Counted from the stretch's first letter, positions 49,536 through 59,053 are shown. The stretch: 64,000 bases of DNA from Acinetobacter modestus (GCF_014636095.1 NZ_BMDV01000009.1:1-64000); one strand, 5' to 3'. A program made the numbers and translations. The notes: generated by a model from the letters alone, not told the origin.

Positions 49536-50828
49536 TTACCAAAGTGCAAGCTGAGTACTATTGCCTGTCGTATCAACACCACCCAACTCAGCAAAATGAT
49601 ATAACTGCCCTAAAAGTTGTCGTAATGGAGGGCCAGACTTCGCATGGGTATCCGTAATCACAATAAACTCAAGAACACGTGCACGTTCTGATTGACGCTG
49701 TTTACTCACTCGATAACGCGGTACATCTTGAGTTAACAAAGTCACTTTACCGCGCTTTAAATTAGCAGTAAGCAAATCTTTAGGCTCAATATTCCCATCA
49801 GTTGAATAACTAGTCAAAATATAGCGAGCATTAATTGTTTCCAATAACTTTTCATAAGCTTCTTTCGCATACTTAGAAGAGTTATAAGGACTTGGGCGCT
49901 CTTTACGCCATGCTCGATCAATTCCACTCTTAAAGCCTTTGGTATCAGGTGATGGTAAATCCACTTGATCCCATAAAGTCAGAGCATTTAAAACATGGTA
50001 GTTACTGCTGTAGGCATGCTGATTATAAGGTGGATCAAGATAGGCAACATCGACTTCGAAACCACTCATTTGGTTGGCTAAATGTTGTGCATCGACACAC
50101 CACATTTCAGCCGCAGGTCGTTTGGGATCACCAATCTCACAAAAACGGCTCGGTGTAAGCCATATTAATGACTCAATTCGTTCTAGAGCCGTTTGAGTTC
50201 GACCACCCCAACCCTGATGAAAGCTCTTAAATACACCACTGGTATTACTAACAAAACTTGCCGAATATAAAAGTGGTGCCAATAGAGCACTCATTTCTAC
50301 ATCATTGATTGCACCTTGCGCTTGCCAAGTTGCGATCTGTTGACGAATTGCATCAATACGCATCCCATTACGGCGTTTGAAAAACAAACGGTCACGAGCA
50401 GGATCATACACATCATCATTACGTGGACAAAGATTATGTGTCACCCAGCCTTTGACTTCTGGCAATCGATTCAAATAGTCGATCGCTTTTTGATAGCCAC
50501 CTAATTCTTTAAATGCGGGTGCATCAACACAAGCTAAAATCGCATTGTTCAACGCATGGCTATACGGTTCCCAGTCATTTGCAATGACACGATAGCCGTT
50601 TTGACGTGCTAAACGTGAGACCACGCCACTCCCTGCAAAGAAATCAGCAAAAATCGGTGGATTCTTTTTCTTACTATTCAGTGTGCCTGTAATCTCAAGT
50701 GCTTCCAAAATGAGATGAAGCAGTCGACGCTTATTGCCTAAATAAGGTACTAACTGATGAAAAAGATATTCGTCAGTCGTACGTGCTGCATGACGACGCT
50801 TGTGATAAACCGATGGTTCTGGATTCAT
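49536..50828 (-). CDS. aamA: Solitary DNA adenine-N6 methyltransferase (D12/Dam-like)
   Basis: 430 residues with alpha-class motif order: motif X (LVPYLGNKRRLLHLI, about 27-41), motif I FADFFAGSGVVS (about 60-71), a long target-recognition region, then catalytic DPPY (DVAYLDPPYNQHAYSSNYHV, about 262). No restriction gene is adjacent, so it is an orphan enzyme. Its ATG overlaps the ribD stop (ATGA), giving translational coupling to a riboflavin gene. I recall that a methyltransferase named AamA was described from this syntenic position in A. baumannii; the symbol rests on that and synteny. Confidence 0.8.
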   Translation of the reverse strand: MNPEPSVYHKRRHAARTTDEYLFHQLVPYLGNKRRLLHLILEALEITGTLNSKKKNPPIFADFFAGSGVVSRLARQNGYRVIANDWEPYSHALNNAILACVDAPAFKELGGYQKAIDYLNRLPEVKGWVTHNLCPRNDDVYDPARDRLFFKRRNGMRIDAIRQQIATWQAQGAINDVEMSALLAPLLYSASFVSNTSGVFKSFHQGWGGRTQTALERIESLIWLTPSRFCEIGDPKRPAAEMWCVDAQHLANQMSGFEVDVAYLDPPYNQHAYSSNYHVLNALTLWDQVDLPSPDTKGFKSGIDRAWRKERPSPYNSSKYAKEAYEKLLETINARYILTSYSTDGNIEPKDLLTANLKRGKVTLLTQDVPRYRVSKQRQSERARVLEFIVITDTHAKSGPPLRQLLGQLYHFAELGGVDTTGNSTQLALW

Positions 50829-51925
50829 ATCATCTCTTGGATAGGGAGCAATCTTAGGCGAATATCTTGCCCAAGTTGGGTTACATCGACTAAATCAAAA
50901 CGCAATTGTTCTGCCATTGTACTAAATTCAGCATTGAACATTGCACGAGCAGATTGACCAAGTAAAGTCGGTGCAACATAACTGATCATTTCATCAACTA
51001 AACCTTGCTGTAAAAAAGCCGTTGATAAAGTTGCGCCTGCTTCAACCAACACATCATAAATTTGATACTGTTGAGTTAAAGTTTGCAATAATTGACTTAA
51101 GGGTTGCGGCGCCAATTGTATCACGCCTAAATCAGCAAGTTCTTGACGAAATGGTGTCATCACCATCACTGTTTCAGGATTTTTCAAAATCTTCGCTGAA
51201 AGTGGTAACTGTCCTTGTCGGTCGAGTACAACTCGCTTAGGTTGAACCACCGAAGTAAGATCAACTCCCTCCAATTCACGTACATTCAGCTCACAATCAT
51301 CTGCTAAAACGGTTTGAATCCCTGTAATCACAGCACCCGAAATTGCACGCCAATGTTGTACATCCTGTCTAGCGATTGCTCCAGTAATCCATTTTGATTC
51401 TCCTGAAGCCATTGCAGTACGTCCATCTAAACTTGATGCAATTTTCAAACGCACATACGGCGAACCCGTAGACATCGCTTTTAAAAAGCCCAAATTGAGC
51501 GTTTTCGCAGTTTCTACACAAAGTCCTGTTTCAACTTCAATACCCGCTGCTTGTAAAATTTGAACGCCTTTTCCCGCAACTAATGGGTTTGGGTCTGAAC
51601 AAGCTACCACGACTTTCTGAACCTGAGCTTTAACCAATGCTTCTGCACAAGGCGGCGTTCTACCATAATGTGCGCATGGTTCCAAAGTCACGTAAGCTGT
51701 CGCACCTTTAGCATGTTCGCCCGCTTGGCGAAGTGCAAAAACTTCTGCATGAGGTTGACCCGCTTTAGGGTGATAGCCCTCTCCAATCAGCTGCCCATCT
51801 TTGACAATAACGCAACCCACATTAGGATTCGGCTTGGTTGAATATTGCCCTAATCGAGCCAACTCAATTGCTTGCTGCATCCAATATTGATCTTGGGATA
51901 AATGATTTTGCGTGAACTCAGACAT
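50825..51925 (-). CDS. ribD: Bifunctional riboflavin biosynthesis deaminase/reductase RibD
   Basis: Deaminates then reduces the pyrimidine intermediate from GTP. N-terminal cytidine-deaminase domain (about 10-150) with zinc ligands HAEVFAL and PCAHYGRTPPC; C-terminal DHFR-like reductase (about 155-366; LKIASSLDGRTAMASGESKWITG). 366 residues. Follows nrdR by 12 bases, as in many proteobacteria, and its stop overlaps the methyltransferase start. Confidence 0.96.
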   Translation of the reverse strand: MSEFTQNHLSQDQYWMQQAIELARLGQYSTKPNPNVGCVIVKDGQLIGEGYHPKAGQPHAEVFALRQAGEHAKGATAYVTLEPCAHYGRTPPCAEALVKAQVQKVVVACSDPNPLVAGKGVQILQAAGIEVETGLCVETAKTLNLGFLKAMSTGSPYVRLKIASSLDGRTAMASGESKWITGAIARQDVQHWRAISGAVITGIQTVLADDCELNVRELEGVDLTSVVQPKRVVLDRQGQLPLSAKILKNPETVMVMTPFRQELADLGVIQLAPQPLSQLLQTLTQQYQIYDVLVEAGATLSTAFLQQGLVDEMISYVAPTLLGQSARAMFNAEFSTMAEQLRFDLVDVTQLGQDIRLRLLPIQEMI

Positions 51926-51937
51926 GATTTCTCTAAC

Positions 51938-52402
51938 TTATGCTTCATTTTCACGTTGTTGCATTTGCTCAATCTGACGACGAAATGCTTCAACATCTTG
52001 GAAATCTTGATAAACAGAGGCAAAACGAACATAGGCTACATGATCAAGTGCAAATAAAGCCTGCATCACAATCTCACCAATTGTTCTAGACTTTACATCT
52101 CGCTCACCTAAACGGCGAATTTGTGATTGTATATCACTTAAAACCGTTTCAATTTGTTCTTGGGTTACTGGGCGTTTCTGTAAAGCATGCATCAATGAGC
52201 GGCGCAATTTTGCTTCATCAAATGGTTCACTTTTTGAATCGGATTTAATGACTCGCGGCATCACCATTTCATAACTTTCAAAGGTGGTAAACCGCTCACC
52301 ACAAATCGTACATTCTCGACGACGACGGATTTGACAACCCTCAGCCGCAAGGCGAGAGTCGATGACTTTACTATCAGCAGCGTTACAAAATGGACAATGC
52401 AT
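51938..52402 (-). CDS. nrdR: Transcriptional repressor NrdR
   Basis: Nucleotide-sensing repressor of ribonucleotide reductase genes. N-terminal zinc ribbon [17 protein letters not shown]...[12 protein letters not shown] (Cys at 3, 6, 31, 34) and ATP-cone domain (about 49-139; [20 protein letters not shown]). 154 residues. First gene of nrdR-ribD-methyltransferase. Confidence 0.97.
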   Translation of the reverse strand: MHCPFCNAADSKVIDSRLAAEGCQIRRRRECTICGERFTTFESYEMVMPRVIKSDSKSEPFDEAKLRRSLMHALQKRPVTQEQIETVLSDIQSQIRRLGERDVKSRTIGEIVMQALFALDHVAYVRFASVYQDFQDVEAFRRQIEQMQQRENEA

Positions 52403-52481
52403 AATTGTGCGATTATTTACTCACTTTGCTTAAGTGTAGCAAAGTTTCTGCAATTGCTGAACTAGCACACGAAAGGCATAA

Positions 52482-52507
52482 AAAAACAGCCTTATTCGGC
52501 TGTTTTT
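52482..52507 (-). terminator. Terminator of glnK-amtB
   Basis: Perfect 10-bp stem AAAAACAGCC / GGCTGTTTTT around TTATTC (plus-strand reading); flanking A and T tracts allow use on the minus strand after amtB, and possibly in both directions. Confidence 0.85.
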
Positions 52508-52528
52508 TAAACTTCAAAGAATAATGAA

Positions 52529-53941
52529 TTATTCGATACGTTCGCCATGTTGGCTAAGGTCAAGACCCATGCGCTCATCATCAGCACTTACGCGGATACC
52601 AATCACAAGATCAATCACTTTAAGGATAATGAAAGTCACTACTGCGCTATATACCATCGTTGCGAGTACACCTTCAAGTTGTACTTTTAGTTGTTCGATG
52701 ATTGTTGGAGCAAGCGCAACGTTAGCAGCTTTAATGATTTCATCACTGTAGAACACACCAGTAAGAATCGCACCAACGATACCACCAACTGCGTGTAGAC
52801 CGAAAGCATCCAATGCATCATCTGCTTTAAGGAGACGTTTAAGTGCTGTAATACCCCAGAAGCACACTACACCACCGATTAAGCCCATGATTAATGCACC
52901 ACCCACACCAACGAAACCAGCAGCAGGAGTGATTACAACCAAACCAGCAACCGCACCTGATGCACCACCAAGTACTGAAGCCTTACCACGAACTAGACGT
53001 TCAACAATCAACCAAGAGAATGCAGCAGCGGCAGCAGCAACTTGAGTTACAAGAATTGCCATACTTGCACGAGCGCCAGCACCTAAAGCACTACCACCGT
53101 TAAAGCCAAACCAACCTACCCAAATTAAGCTTGCGCCAATCACAGTAAGAGTAAGGTTGTGTGGTGCCATTGATTCTCGACCTAGACCAGCACGTTTACC
53201 CAACATGTATGCAGCCACTAAACCAGCTACACCTGCGTTGATATGTACAACTGTACCGCCTGCAAAATCTAAAGCACCAGCTTTGAATAACCAACCATCA
53301 GCAGCCCAAACCCAGTGAGTAATTGGTGCATAAACCAAGATTACCCAAACTGCAATAAACGCCATGAATGCTGAATATTTCATACGATCAGCAATCGAAC
53401 CACTAATAATTGCAACAGTGATGATGGCAAATGTCATTTGGAAAATAACAAACAAGCTTTCTGGAATAGTTCCACTTAAGGCATCAAATGCCACGCCATT
53501 TAGCATTGATTTGGCAAAGTCACCGACATAGGCACCTGAACCAGAGAATGCAAGCGAATAACCAACGATAACCCAAATTAAGCTGACTAGAATTGCCGCA
53601 GAAAGGCTAAACATCATGGTGCTGAGTACGTTTTTCTTACGAACCATACCACCATAGAATAGAGCCAAACCAGGAATAGTCATCAACAGAACCAGTGCTG
53701 TTGAAACGAGAATCCAAGCTGTATCGCCTGTATCAACTTTTGCAACTGGTGCAGGAGCTGGAGCAGCTTCTACAGGAGCAGGAGCTTCTGCTGCTACAGT
53801 GACAGTTGATGCAGCCGCCGTATCAGACGCTGCTACAGTTTGTTCAGCAACGGGTGTTGATGCAGCATCTTCTGCCCAAACCATCGCTGAACCACCTAAG
53901 AGTGCGCCAGATAGACTGAGCGCCATAAGCATTTTTTTCAT
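52529..53941 (-). CDS. amtB: Ammonium transporter AmtB
   Basis: Trimeric inner-membrane ammonia channel, 470 residues. A signal peptide (to about residue 23) is followed by an Ala/Pro/Thr-rich stretch of about 45 residues (25-70) before the first membrane segment at DTAWILVSTALVLLMTIPG. Eleven membrane segments; the conserved GFNGGSALGAG, DFAGGTVVHINAG and FGLHAVGGIVGAILTGVF with the twin His are present. Paired with GlnK upstream, which plugs the channel when nitrogen is plentiful. The Ala/Pro-rich periplasmic extension is unusual. Confidence 0.95.
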   Translation of the reverse strand: MKKMLMALSLSGALLGGSAMVWAEDAASTPVAEQTVAASDTAAASTVTVAAEAPAPVEAAPAPAPVAKVDTGDTAWILVSTALVLLMTIPGLALFYGGMVRKKNVLSTMMFSLSAAILVSLIWVIVGYSLAFSGSGAYVGDFAKSMLNGVAFDALSGTIPESLFVIFQMTFAIITVAIISGSIADRMKYSAFMAFIAVWVILVYAPITHWVWAADGWLFKAGALDFAGGTVVHINAGVAGLVAAYMLGKRAGLGRESMAPHNLTLTVIGASLIWVGWFGFNGGSALGAGARASMAILVTQVAAAAAAFSWLIVERLVRGKASVLGGASGAVAGLVVITPAAGFVGVGGALIMGLIGGVVCFWGITALKRLLKADDALDAFGLHAVGGIVGAILTGVFYSDEIIKAANVALAPTIIEQLKVQLEGVLATMVYSAVVTFIILKVIDLVIGIRVSADDERMGLDLSQHGERIE

Positions 53942-54008
53942 TCGTGTCCCCCAACCTTATTTTGTGAGCTATTTCTCTTAATTCTAACTCAGCAAACTTT
54001 GTGCCAAT

Positions 54009-54434
<426 letters not shown>

Positions 54435-54622
54435 TCAGCAAGAGCTTTCTTTATAACCTATTTGGGCGTCAAGATGTAGATATTCAATCGAAAATAAGTT
54501 TCATTTGCTCCTGTTTAACTGAATTTAGATACTAGTGGCATCAATGCGTTGAACAGGGCTATGGGATTACTACAAGCAATGGTACACTTGCCTACAAATA
54601 CATATAACCTATTGAGCGCTTC

Positions 54623-54850
54623 ATGATTGAAACTCTTTTACAAGCCATTCTTGAACAAGTTGACCAACCTAAAAAAGATTTAGAAAAAAATTTACGTGCT
54701 TTGCTAAATGAAAGCGTCGAAAAATTAGATTTAGTCTCTAAACAAGAGCTGGAGCGCCAGAAAATAGCGCTAAATTTAGCAAACCAACGCCTCGCTGCAC
54801 TGCAACAGCAAATGAATGCACTAGAGGAGATGGTGCAGAAGCAAAAATAA
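54623..54850 (+). CDS. ubiK: Ubiquinone biosynthesis accessory factor UbiK (YqiC family)
   Basis: 75-residue helical protein of the BMFP/YqiC family that aids UbiJ-dependent ubiquinone synthesis and has membrane-fusogenic activity in vitro. N-terminal amphipathic helix IETLLQAILEQV, conserved DLEKNLRALLNESVEKLDLVSKQE, then a C-terminal coiled coil (about 45-75). Single gene divergent from glnK; comM follows 68 bases later. Confidence 0.9.
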   Translation: MIETLLQAILEQVDQPKKDLEKNLRALLNESVEKLDLVSKQELERQKIALNLANQRLAALQQQMNALEEMVQKQK

Positions 54851-54918
54851 GCACTAGTTTAGCGCAACAACCAATAAAAATGATTAAAAATAAAGCACCA
54901 TGATGGAACAATAATAAA

Positions 54919-56397
54919 ATGTCTTTCGCAAAAATTTACACGAGGGGTTTATTGGGTTTACATGCCCCTCAAATCGAAGTTGAAGTTCATATCAGTTCAG
55001 GACTCCCCTCCTTAACCATTGTAGGTTTAGCAGAAGCCGCTGTAAGGGAAAGTAAAGATCGTGTTAGATCAGCAATTATTAATAGTGGTTTCTTGTTTCC
55101 AACCAAACGTTTAACGATTAACTTAGCACCTGCAGATCTTCCCAAAGATGGCTCCCGCCTAGATTTACCGATCGCACTAGGAATTTTAATTGCTTCAGGT
55201 CAACTTCCTGAAAATTGTACTGAAGGATTTGAATTTATTGGTGAACTTGCATTAGATGGACATTTACGCCCTGTTTCGGGAATATTGCCAATTGCGATGG
55301 CTTGCCAACAAGCCCAACACCGCTTATTGGTTCCTACTAATAATCTAGAAGAAGCCAATCAACTCCCACAGTTTGAAGTTTATGCTGCTAAGCATCTGCA
55401 AGACGTATGCGCACACTTTTTGGGCACTTCTCATTTATCAACATCACCCAAACAAGAAAATTTAACCAATACTCAGTATCAATTTGATCTTGCAGATGTC
55501 AAAGGTCAATTACGTCCTCGTCGTGCACTAGAAATAGCTGCAGCGGGTGGGCATTCTTTACTTTTCAAAGGTCCACCCGGCACAGGTAAAACATTACTGG
55601 CTTCTCGACTACCTTCTATTTTGCCACCACTCAATGCCCAAGAAAATTTAGAAGTCGCAAGTATTTATTCGATTGCAAATGCTCAGCATACTTTTGGACA
55701 ACGTCCCTTCCGTGCACCACACCATACTGCGTCAGCGATTGCATTAGTTGGAGGCGGTTCACAACCTAAACCAGGCGAAATTACGCTTGCACATTTAGGC
55801 GTATTATTTTTAGATGAATTACCTGAATTTGACCGCAAAGTTTTGGAAGTTCTCCGACAACCTCTAGAATCGAAAGAGATCGTCATCTCTCGTGCGGCAA
55901 GACAAATGACATTCCCAGCGAATTTTCAATTTATTGCAGCGATGAATCCATGTCCTTGTGGTTACGCATTTAACCAAGATAGCCGCTGCCAGTGCTCAGT
56001 AGAAAATATTCAACGCTATCAAAATCGTATATCAGGTCCATTATTAGATCGTATTGATTTACATATTGATGTGCCACCTTTGCAGACCAAAGAACTACAA
56101 GATCAAAGTCCGACAGAAAGTTCTACAATTGTGCGGCAACGCGTGATGAAAGCTTATGATAAACAAATGTTAAGACAGCAATGTTTGAATCAGGCACTTT
56201 CTCCAAATTTGTTAGAACAATATGCACAATTAGATGAAAATTCAGCCAAAATCATCGAAATGGCTCAACAGCGACTTAATCTCTCAGCACGCGCCTATCA
56301 TCGTGTACTTCGTGTTGCACGAACCATAGCCGACTTGGCCGAAAGCGATATCATTTTAACAACCCATTTAACAGAAGCCTTATCTTATCGAGGCTAG
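54919..56397 (+). CDS. comM: YifB/ComM-family AAA+ ATPase, intact
   Basis: Hexameric helicase promoting branch migration during natural transformation. N-terminal ChlI-like domain (about 1-165), AAA+ domain with Walker A GPPGTGKTLLA (about 218), Walker B LFLDELPEFD, Cys-rich CPCGY...CQC insert, C-terminal lid. 492 residues, uninterrupted. In A. baumannii this gene (often called just comM) is the target of AbaR resistance islands, which create a 5-bp duplication ACCGC (recalled); that site is present once and intact at 55832-55836 within the motif GACCGC, so no island has inserted here. Confidence 0.95.
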   Translation: MSFAKIYTRGLLGLHAPQIEVEVHISSGLPSLTIVGLAEAAVRESKDRVRSAIINSGFLFPTKRLTINLAPADLPKDGSRLDLPIALGILIASGQLPENCTEGFEFIGELALDGHLRPVSGILPIAMACQQAQHRLLVPTNNLEEANQLPQFEVYAAKHLQDVCAHFLGTSHLSTSPKQENLTNTQYQFDLADVKGQLRPRRALEIAAAGGHSLLFKGPPGTGKTLLASRLPSILPPLNAQENLEVASIYSIANAQHTFGQRPFRAPHHTASAIALVGGGSQPKPGEITLAHLGVLFLDELPEFDRKVLEVLRQPLESKEIVISRAARQMTFPANFQFIAAMNPCPCGYAFNQDSRCQCSVENIQRYQNRISGPLLDRIDLHIDVPPLQTKELQDQSPTESSTIVRQRVMKAYDKQMLRQQCLNQALSPNLLEQYAQLDENSAKIIEMAQQRLNLSARAYHRVLRVARTIADLAESDIILTTHLTEALSYRG

Positions 56398-56409
56398 ATA
56401 GAAAATTAC

Positions 56410-57105
56410 ATGAATCAAAAATTGCCTTTATTAAAACTAAAACCTAGCGACATTGAACATGGAATAAAAGTCGTCAATCGTACGAAACGTTTCATTGTTT
56501 TTGTTCCTGCCTTATTACATGGCGGCGAAGCACTGATTTTTCCATCACAAAGTCGTTACTCAGGTCAACAAATTAAGCAAGGGAGAGGTATTGTTTTTTA
56601 TAATGGGGTTGACTCTGCATGGCAAGCAGCTCTCGGTAATGGTGAAGACTGTATTATTATTAATGACATTACTCCATCACAAGCATCGTTGTTACTTGAA
56701 AAATATCATGCTCTTTTAGGACAAAATAAAAATCTGAACTTACAAAGTATTAAGACGCTTTTATCATACGCCAAACAAGAATTGAACATTATTGATTTTT
56801 ATAATAAACGTGCATCCAGTGTATTAAGGGATACTAAAATTATTGATGAAAACAATCCATTCTTTATGGAAGTAACCAAACAAGAAGTTCACAAAGCATT
56901 ATATATTCCACATGGATTTATATTTGATGGTCCCGTCCAACAAGTATACCCTCAAGGAGCAGTGATGGTGAGTGATAAGAAAAGATGCTGGGGTGTAGGA
57001 ACAGATGTATTTCTAAGAGGTTATCGAAAAATAGAAAATGGCAAAGAATACAATTTAATAAGTATTGAAAATGATTTTGGAGAAAGATTTACTTTCTCCA
57101 AATAA
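56410..57105 (+). CDS. Uncharacterised protein downstream of comM
   Basis: 231 residues, unknown family. Starts MNQKLPLLKLKPSDIEHG 12 bases after comM and has no signal peptide or membrane segment. Mixed alpha/beta, with GVDSAWQAALGNGEDCIIIND around residue 75 and a C-terminal beta-rich part (VFLRGYRKIENGKEYNLIS). It appears more AT-rich than comM. A perfect 11-bp hairpin (57076-57086 with 57092-57102) spans its stop codon. It could be a recently acquired gene; no function assigned. Confidence 0.65.
   Translation: MNQKLPLLKLKPSDIEHGIKVVNRTKRFIVFVPALLHGGEALIFPSQSRYSGQQIKQGRGIVFYNGVDSAWQAALGNGEDCIIINDITPSQASLLLEKYHALLGQNKNLNLQSIKTLLSYAKQELNIIDFYNKRASSVLRDTKIIDENNPFFMEVTKQEVHKALYIPHGFIFDGPVQQVYPQGAVMVSDKKRCWGVGTDVFLRGYRKIENGKEYNLISIENDFGERFTFSK
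57076..57102 (+). repeat. Hairpin spanning the stop codon of the gene at 56410
   Basis: TTTGGAGAAAG (57076-57086) and CTTTCTCCAAA (57092-57102) form a perfect 11-bp stem with a 5-nt loop, overlapping the last codons and stop. No T run directly follows; a second hairpin at 57118-57147 does the terminating. It may protect the 3' end of the mRNA. Confidence 0.5.
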
Positions 57106-57117
57106 TCAAACCCATAA

Positions 57118-57147
57118 AAAAAGGCTGAGATATTGCTCAACCTTTTT
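57118..57147. terminator. Bidirectional terminator between the 56410 gene and the first torF
   Basis: AAAAAGGCTGAG / CTCAACCTTTTT pair with one mismatch, with A and T tracts on both sides, between convergent genes. Confidence 0.7.
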
Positions 57148-57163
57148 ATTAAATAAAATGTCT

Positions 57164-57952
57164 TTAAAAAGCGTAACCTAAACCCAAAACAACTTTATTT
57201 TTTTGCTTTGTTTCATCACGAGTATAGCCACCAAAGATATAGTCTAAGCTCCAAGTTGCACCAGTATTTCCTAAAGGATGTGACAATCCAAGAGTTGCGT
57301 GACGGAAAGCAAAATCAGTTTTGGTAACATCTCCTGCTTTGGCTTGGTAAGCTAAATACTCATCATCATCACCATAATAATAGGCTGCTAATTGAGCTTT
57401 ACCCGTAAAACCACCAGCTAATTTTGGTGCATAGGTTGCTAGGAAATAAGTATCACCTTTATTTCCAAAAGTGACATTATTTAATAAAGTTTGTGCTGTA
57501 ATACTCAAATCTTTATAACTTAAGCCGACAATGGTTTCATACCCTGTTGATTCCCAACCTGGATAATAGTAATAAACCGTACCGCCAATTTGATAACCAA
57601 GATCATCTGTAATCTTACCTTTATAACCAGCATATAAATCATTTTCGAATGACTTCTTATCTTCTTTTACATAAGTCGGTGAGGTATTAAAATCTGCATA
57701 TGCAGCAGTTAAGGTCGAAAACCAGTATCCCAAATAGAATCCACTATCATGCGTATAATCAAGTCCACCTTGTACTGCAGGTGTATCACTTTCAGGTGAA
57801 TTTGTCATACCACGTAGATTATAACTAGATACTACGTTTACATTGCCTGTAATCGTTCCTGGAAATGGTAGCTTTGTTTCATCAGCCAAACTTAAAGTTG
57901 ATGTTGTAAATACCATCGCTAGAACTGTAGCTTTGCATGCAAATTTCATCAT
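57164..57952 (-). CDS. TorF-type putative porin, copy 1
   Basis: Outer-membrane protein of the TorF/Gcw_chp family. Signal peptide about residues 1-23 (MMKFACKATVLAMVFTTS..LSLA), then alternating beta-strands typical of a barrel (GNVNVVSSYNLRGMTNSPESD), ending in the aromatic YAF. The start at the tandem ATGATG (57952) is chosen because GGGGGA lies seven bases upstream; an earlier ATG at 57967 overlaps that SD. 262 residues. Paralogue of the next gene. Substrate unknown. Confidence 0.85.
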   Translation of the reverse strand: MMKFACKATVLAMVFTTSTLSLADETKLPFPGTITGNVNVVSSYNLRGMTNSPESDTPAVQGGLDYTHDSGFYLGYWFSTLTAAYADFNTSPTYVKEDKKSFENDLYAGYKGKITDDLGYQIGGTVYYYYPGWESTGYETIVGLSYKDLSITAQTLLNNVTFGNKGDTYFLATYAPKLAGGFTGKAQLAAYYYGDDDEYLAYQAKAGDVTKTDFAFRHATLGLSHPLGNTGATWSLDYIFGGYTRDETKQKNKVVLGLGYAF

Positions 57953-58222
57953 ATTGATTTCCCCCATTATTTAGATATTCAACTGATTTATGTTCTAAAT
58001 TGCATCATGATGAAATTTGCAAATGCTGTGCCAAAAGTAAGAATTAAATTAAAATTAAATATAAACTATTGATTGTAAATATTTTTAAAAAATATTTATT
58101 TTATTCTTTTATTAATCAATCAATCTCTCACGATAAGAATGTGATAACAAAATGCATCTTTAAATATAGGGGCGCACATAATTAGCACCTATTTTAAATA
58201 TAAAGTTTTCGCTTTTCTTTTC
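57953..58222. other. Leader and gap between the two torF genes
   Basis: Upstream region of torF copy 1. Its first 70 bases match the upstream region of copy 2 (59054-59130), showing both genes were duplicated with their leaders. The middle is AT-rich and shows no gene. Confidence 0.5.
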
Positions 58223-58276
58223 TAAGAATGAATAAAAAAAGCCAGCATATATGCTGGCTTTTTTTATTCATTCTTA
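58223..58276. terminator. 54-bp perfect palindrome, terminator of torF copy 2
   Basis: Every base from 58223 to 58276 pairs with its mirror: the centre is GCATATATGC inside AAAAAAAGCCAGC / GCTGGCTTTTTTT, extended by TAAGAATGAAT arms. It begins four bases after the torF copy 2 stop on the minus strand. The core GC stem plus seven T is a classic terminator; the extra 11-bp arms with no spacer make an unusually long hairpin or cruciform. Confidence 0.9.
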
Positions 58277-58279
58277 ATA

Positions 58280-59053
58280 TTAAAATGCTTTGGTCAGGGT
58301 AAATACGGCACCTGTTTCAGTTCCACGCTTATATGGTTGATCATTTGCATCAATATTAGTACCAATAGCAGCTAGTTCAGCCGTTAAACCTGAAACTGAT
58401 TTAACTGAGTATGTTACACCAACTTTCCAGTCAACATAGTTGTCATCCTCGCTAGCATTATCGCTAAAATCATATTTGTCGGCTTTCGTATAACCAACGC
58501 TCGCAACACCACCAAAACCAGCAGCAAACGGTACATTATAAGTTGCATTTAAGTACCAAGCATTTTCACTTAGACCAACAAAGTCATTTGTATAGTTAAT
58601 ACTTGCCAAGAAGCTATCACCAGAAGTTACAACTTCTTTAAACCCTAGTTTTGCATATAGCTCAAGCCAATTTGAATCAGATGAACTTGGATAACCGTAA
58701 TACCAAAGACCAACATCTAATGTTGGCTTGCCAGCAAACGGTAATTCAGTTGCATAACCGACATATGGATCCAACTCTAAATGTGCTTTTGGATTTACAT
58801 CACCAAAATTAACATTTGAACCCCATACACCAGCATAAAGACCAGAAGAGTGAGTTAGAGCAAAACCACCTTGAACTGCTGCATCATTTTCAGTTTGGGT
58901 AACACCACGATAGCGATAATCTGTAGTCAGTGCAGCAGTACCTGAAAAAGTAAGACCATTTTGAGACAAAGTGTTTGCTTCTTCTGCCATAGCAAAAGTC
59001 GAAGTCACAGCAAAAATACTTAACGCGATCGCCTTACATGCAAATTTCATCAT
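58280..59053 (-). CDS. TorF-type putative porin, copy 2
   Basis: Paralogue of copy 1. Signal peptide about residues 1-24 (MMKFACKAIALSIFAVTS..AMAEE), beta-barrel beginning LTFSGTAALTTDYRYRGVTQTEND, ending LTKAF. Same leader and SD arrangement; start at 59053 chosen over the ATG at 59068 for the same reason. 257 residues. The TTDYRYRGVTQT block is typical of the family. Together the pair looks like a tandem duplication that has since diverged. Confidence 0.87.
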   Translation of the reverse strand: MMKFACKAIALSIFAVTSTFAMAEEANTLSQNGLTFSGTAALTTDYRYRGVTQTENDAAVQGGFALTHSSGLYAGVWGSNVNFGDVNPKAHLELDPYVGYATELPFAGKPTLDVGLWYYGYPSSSDSNWLELYAKLGFKEVVTSGDSFLASINYTNDFVGLSENAWYLNATYNVPFAAGFGGVASVGYTKADKYDFSDNASEDDNYVDWKVGVTYSVKSVSGLTAELAAIGTNIDANDQPYKRGTETGAVFTLTKAF

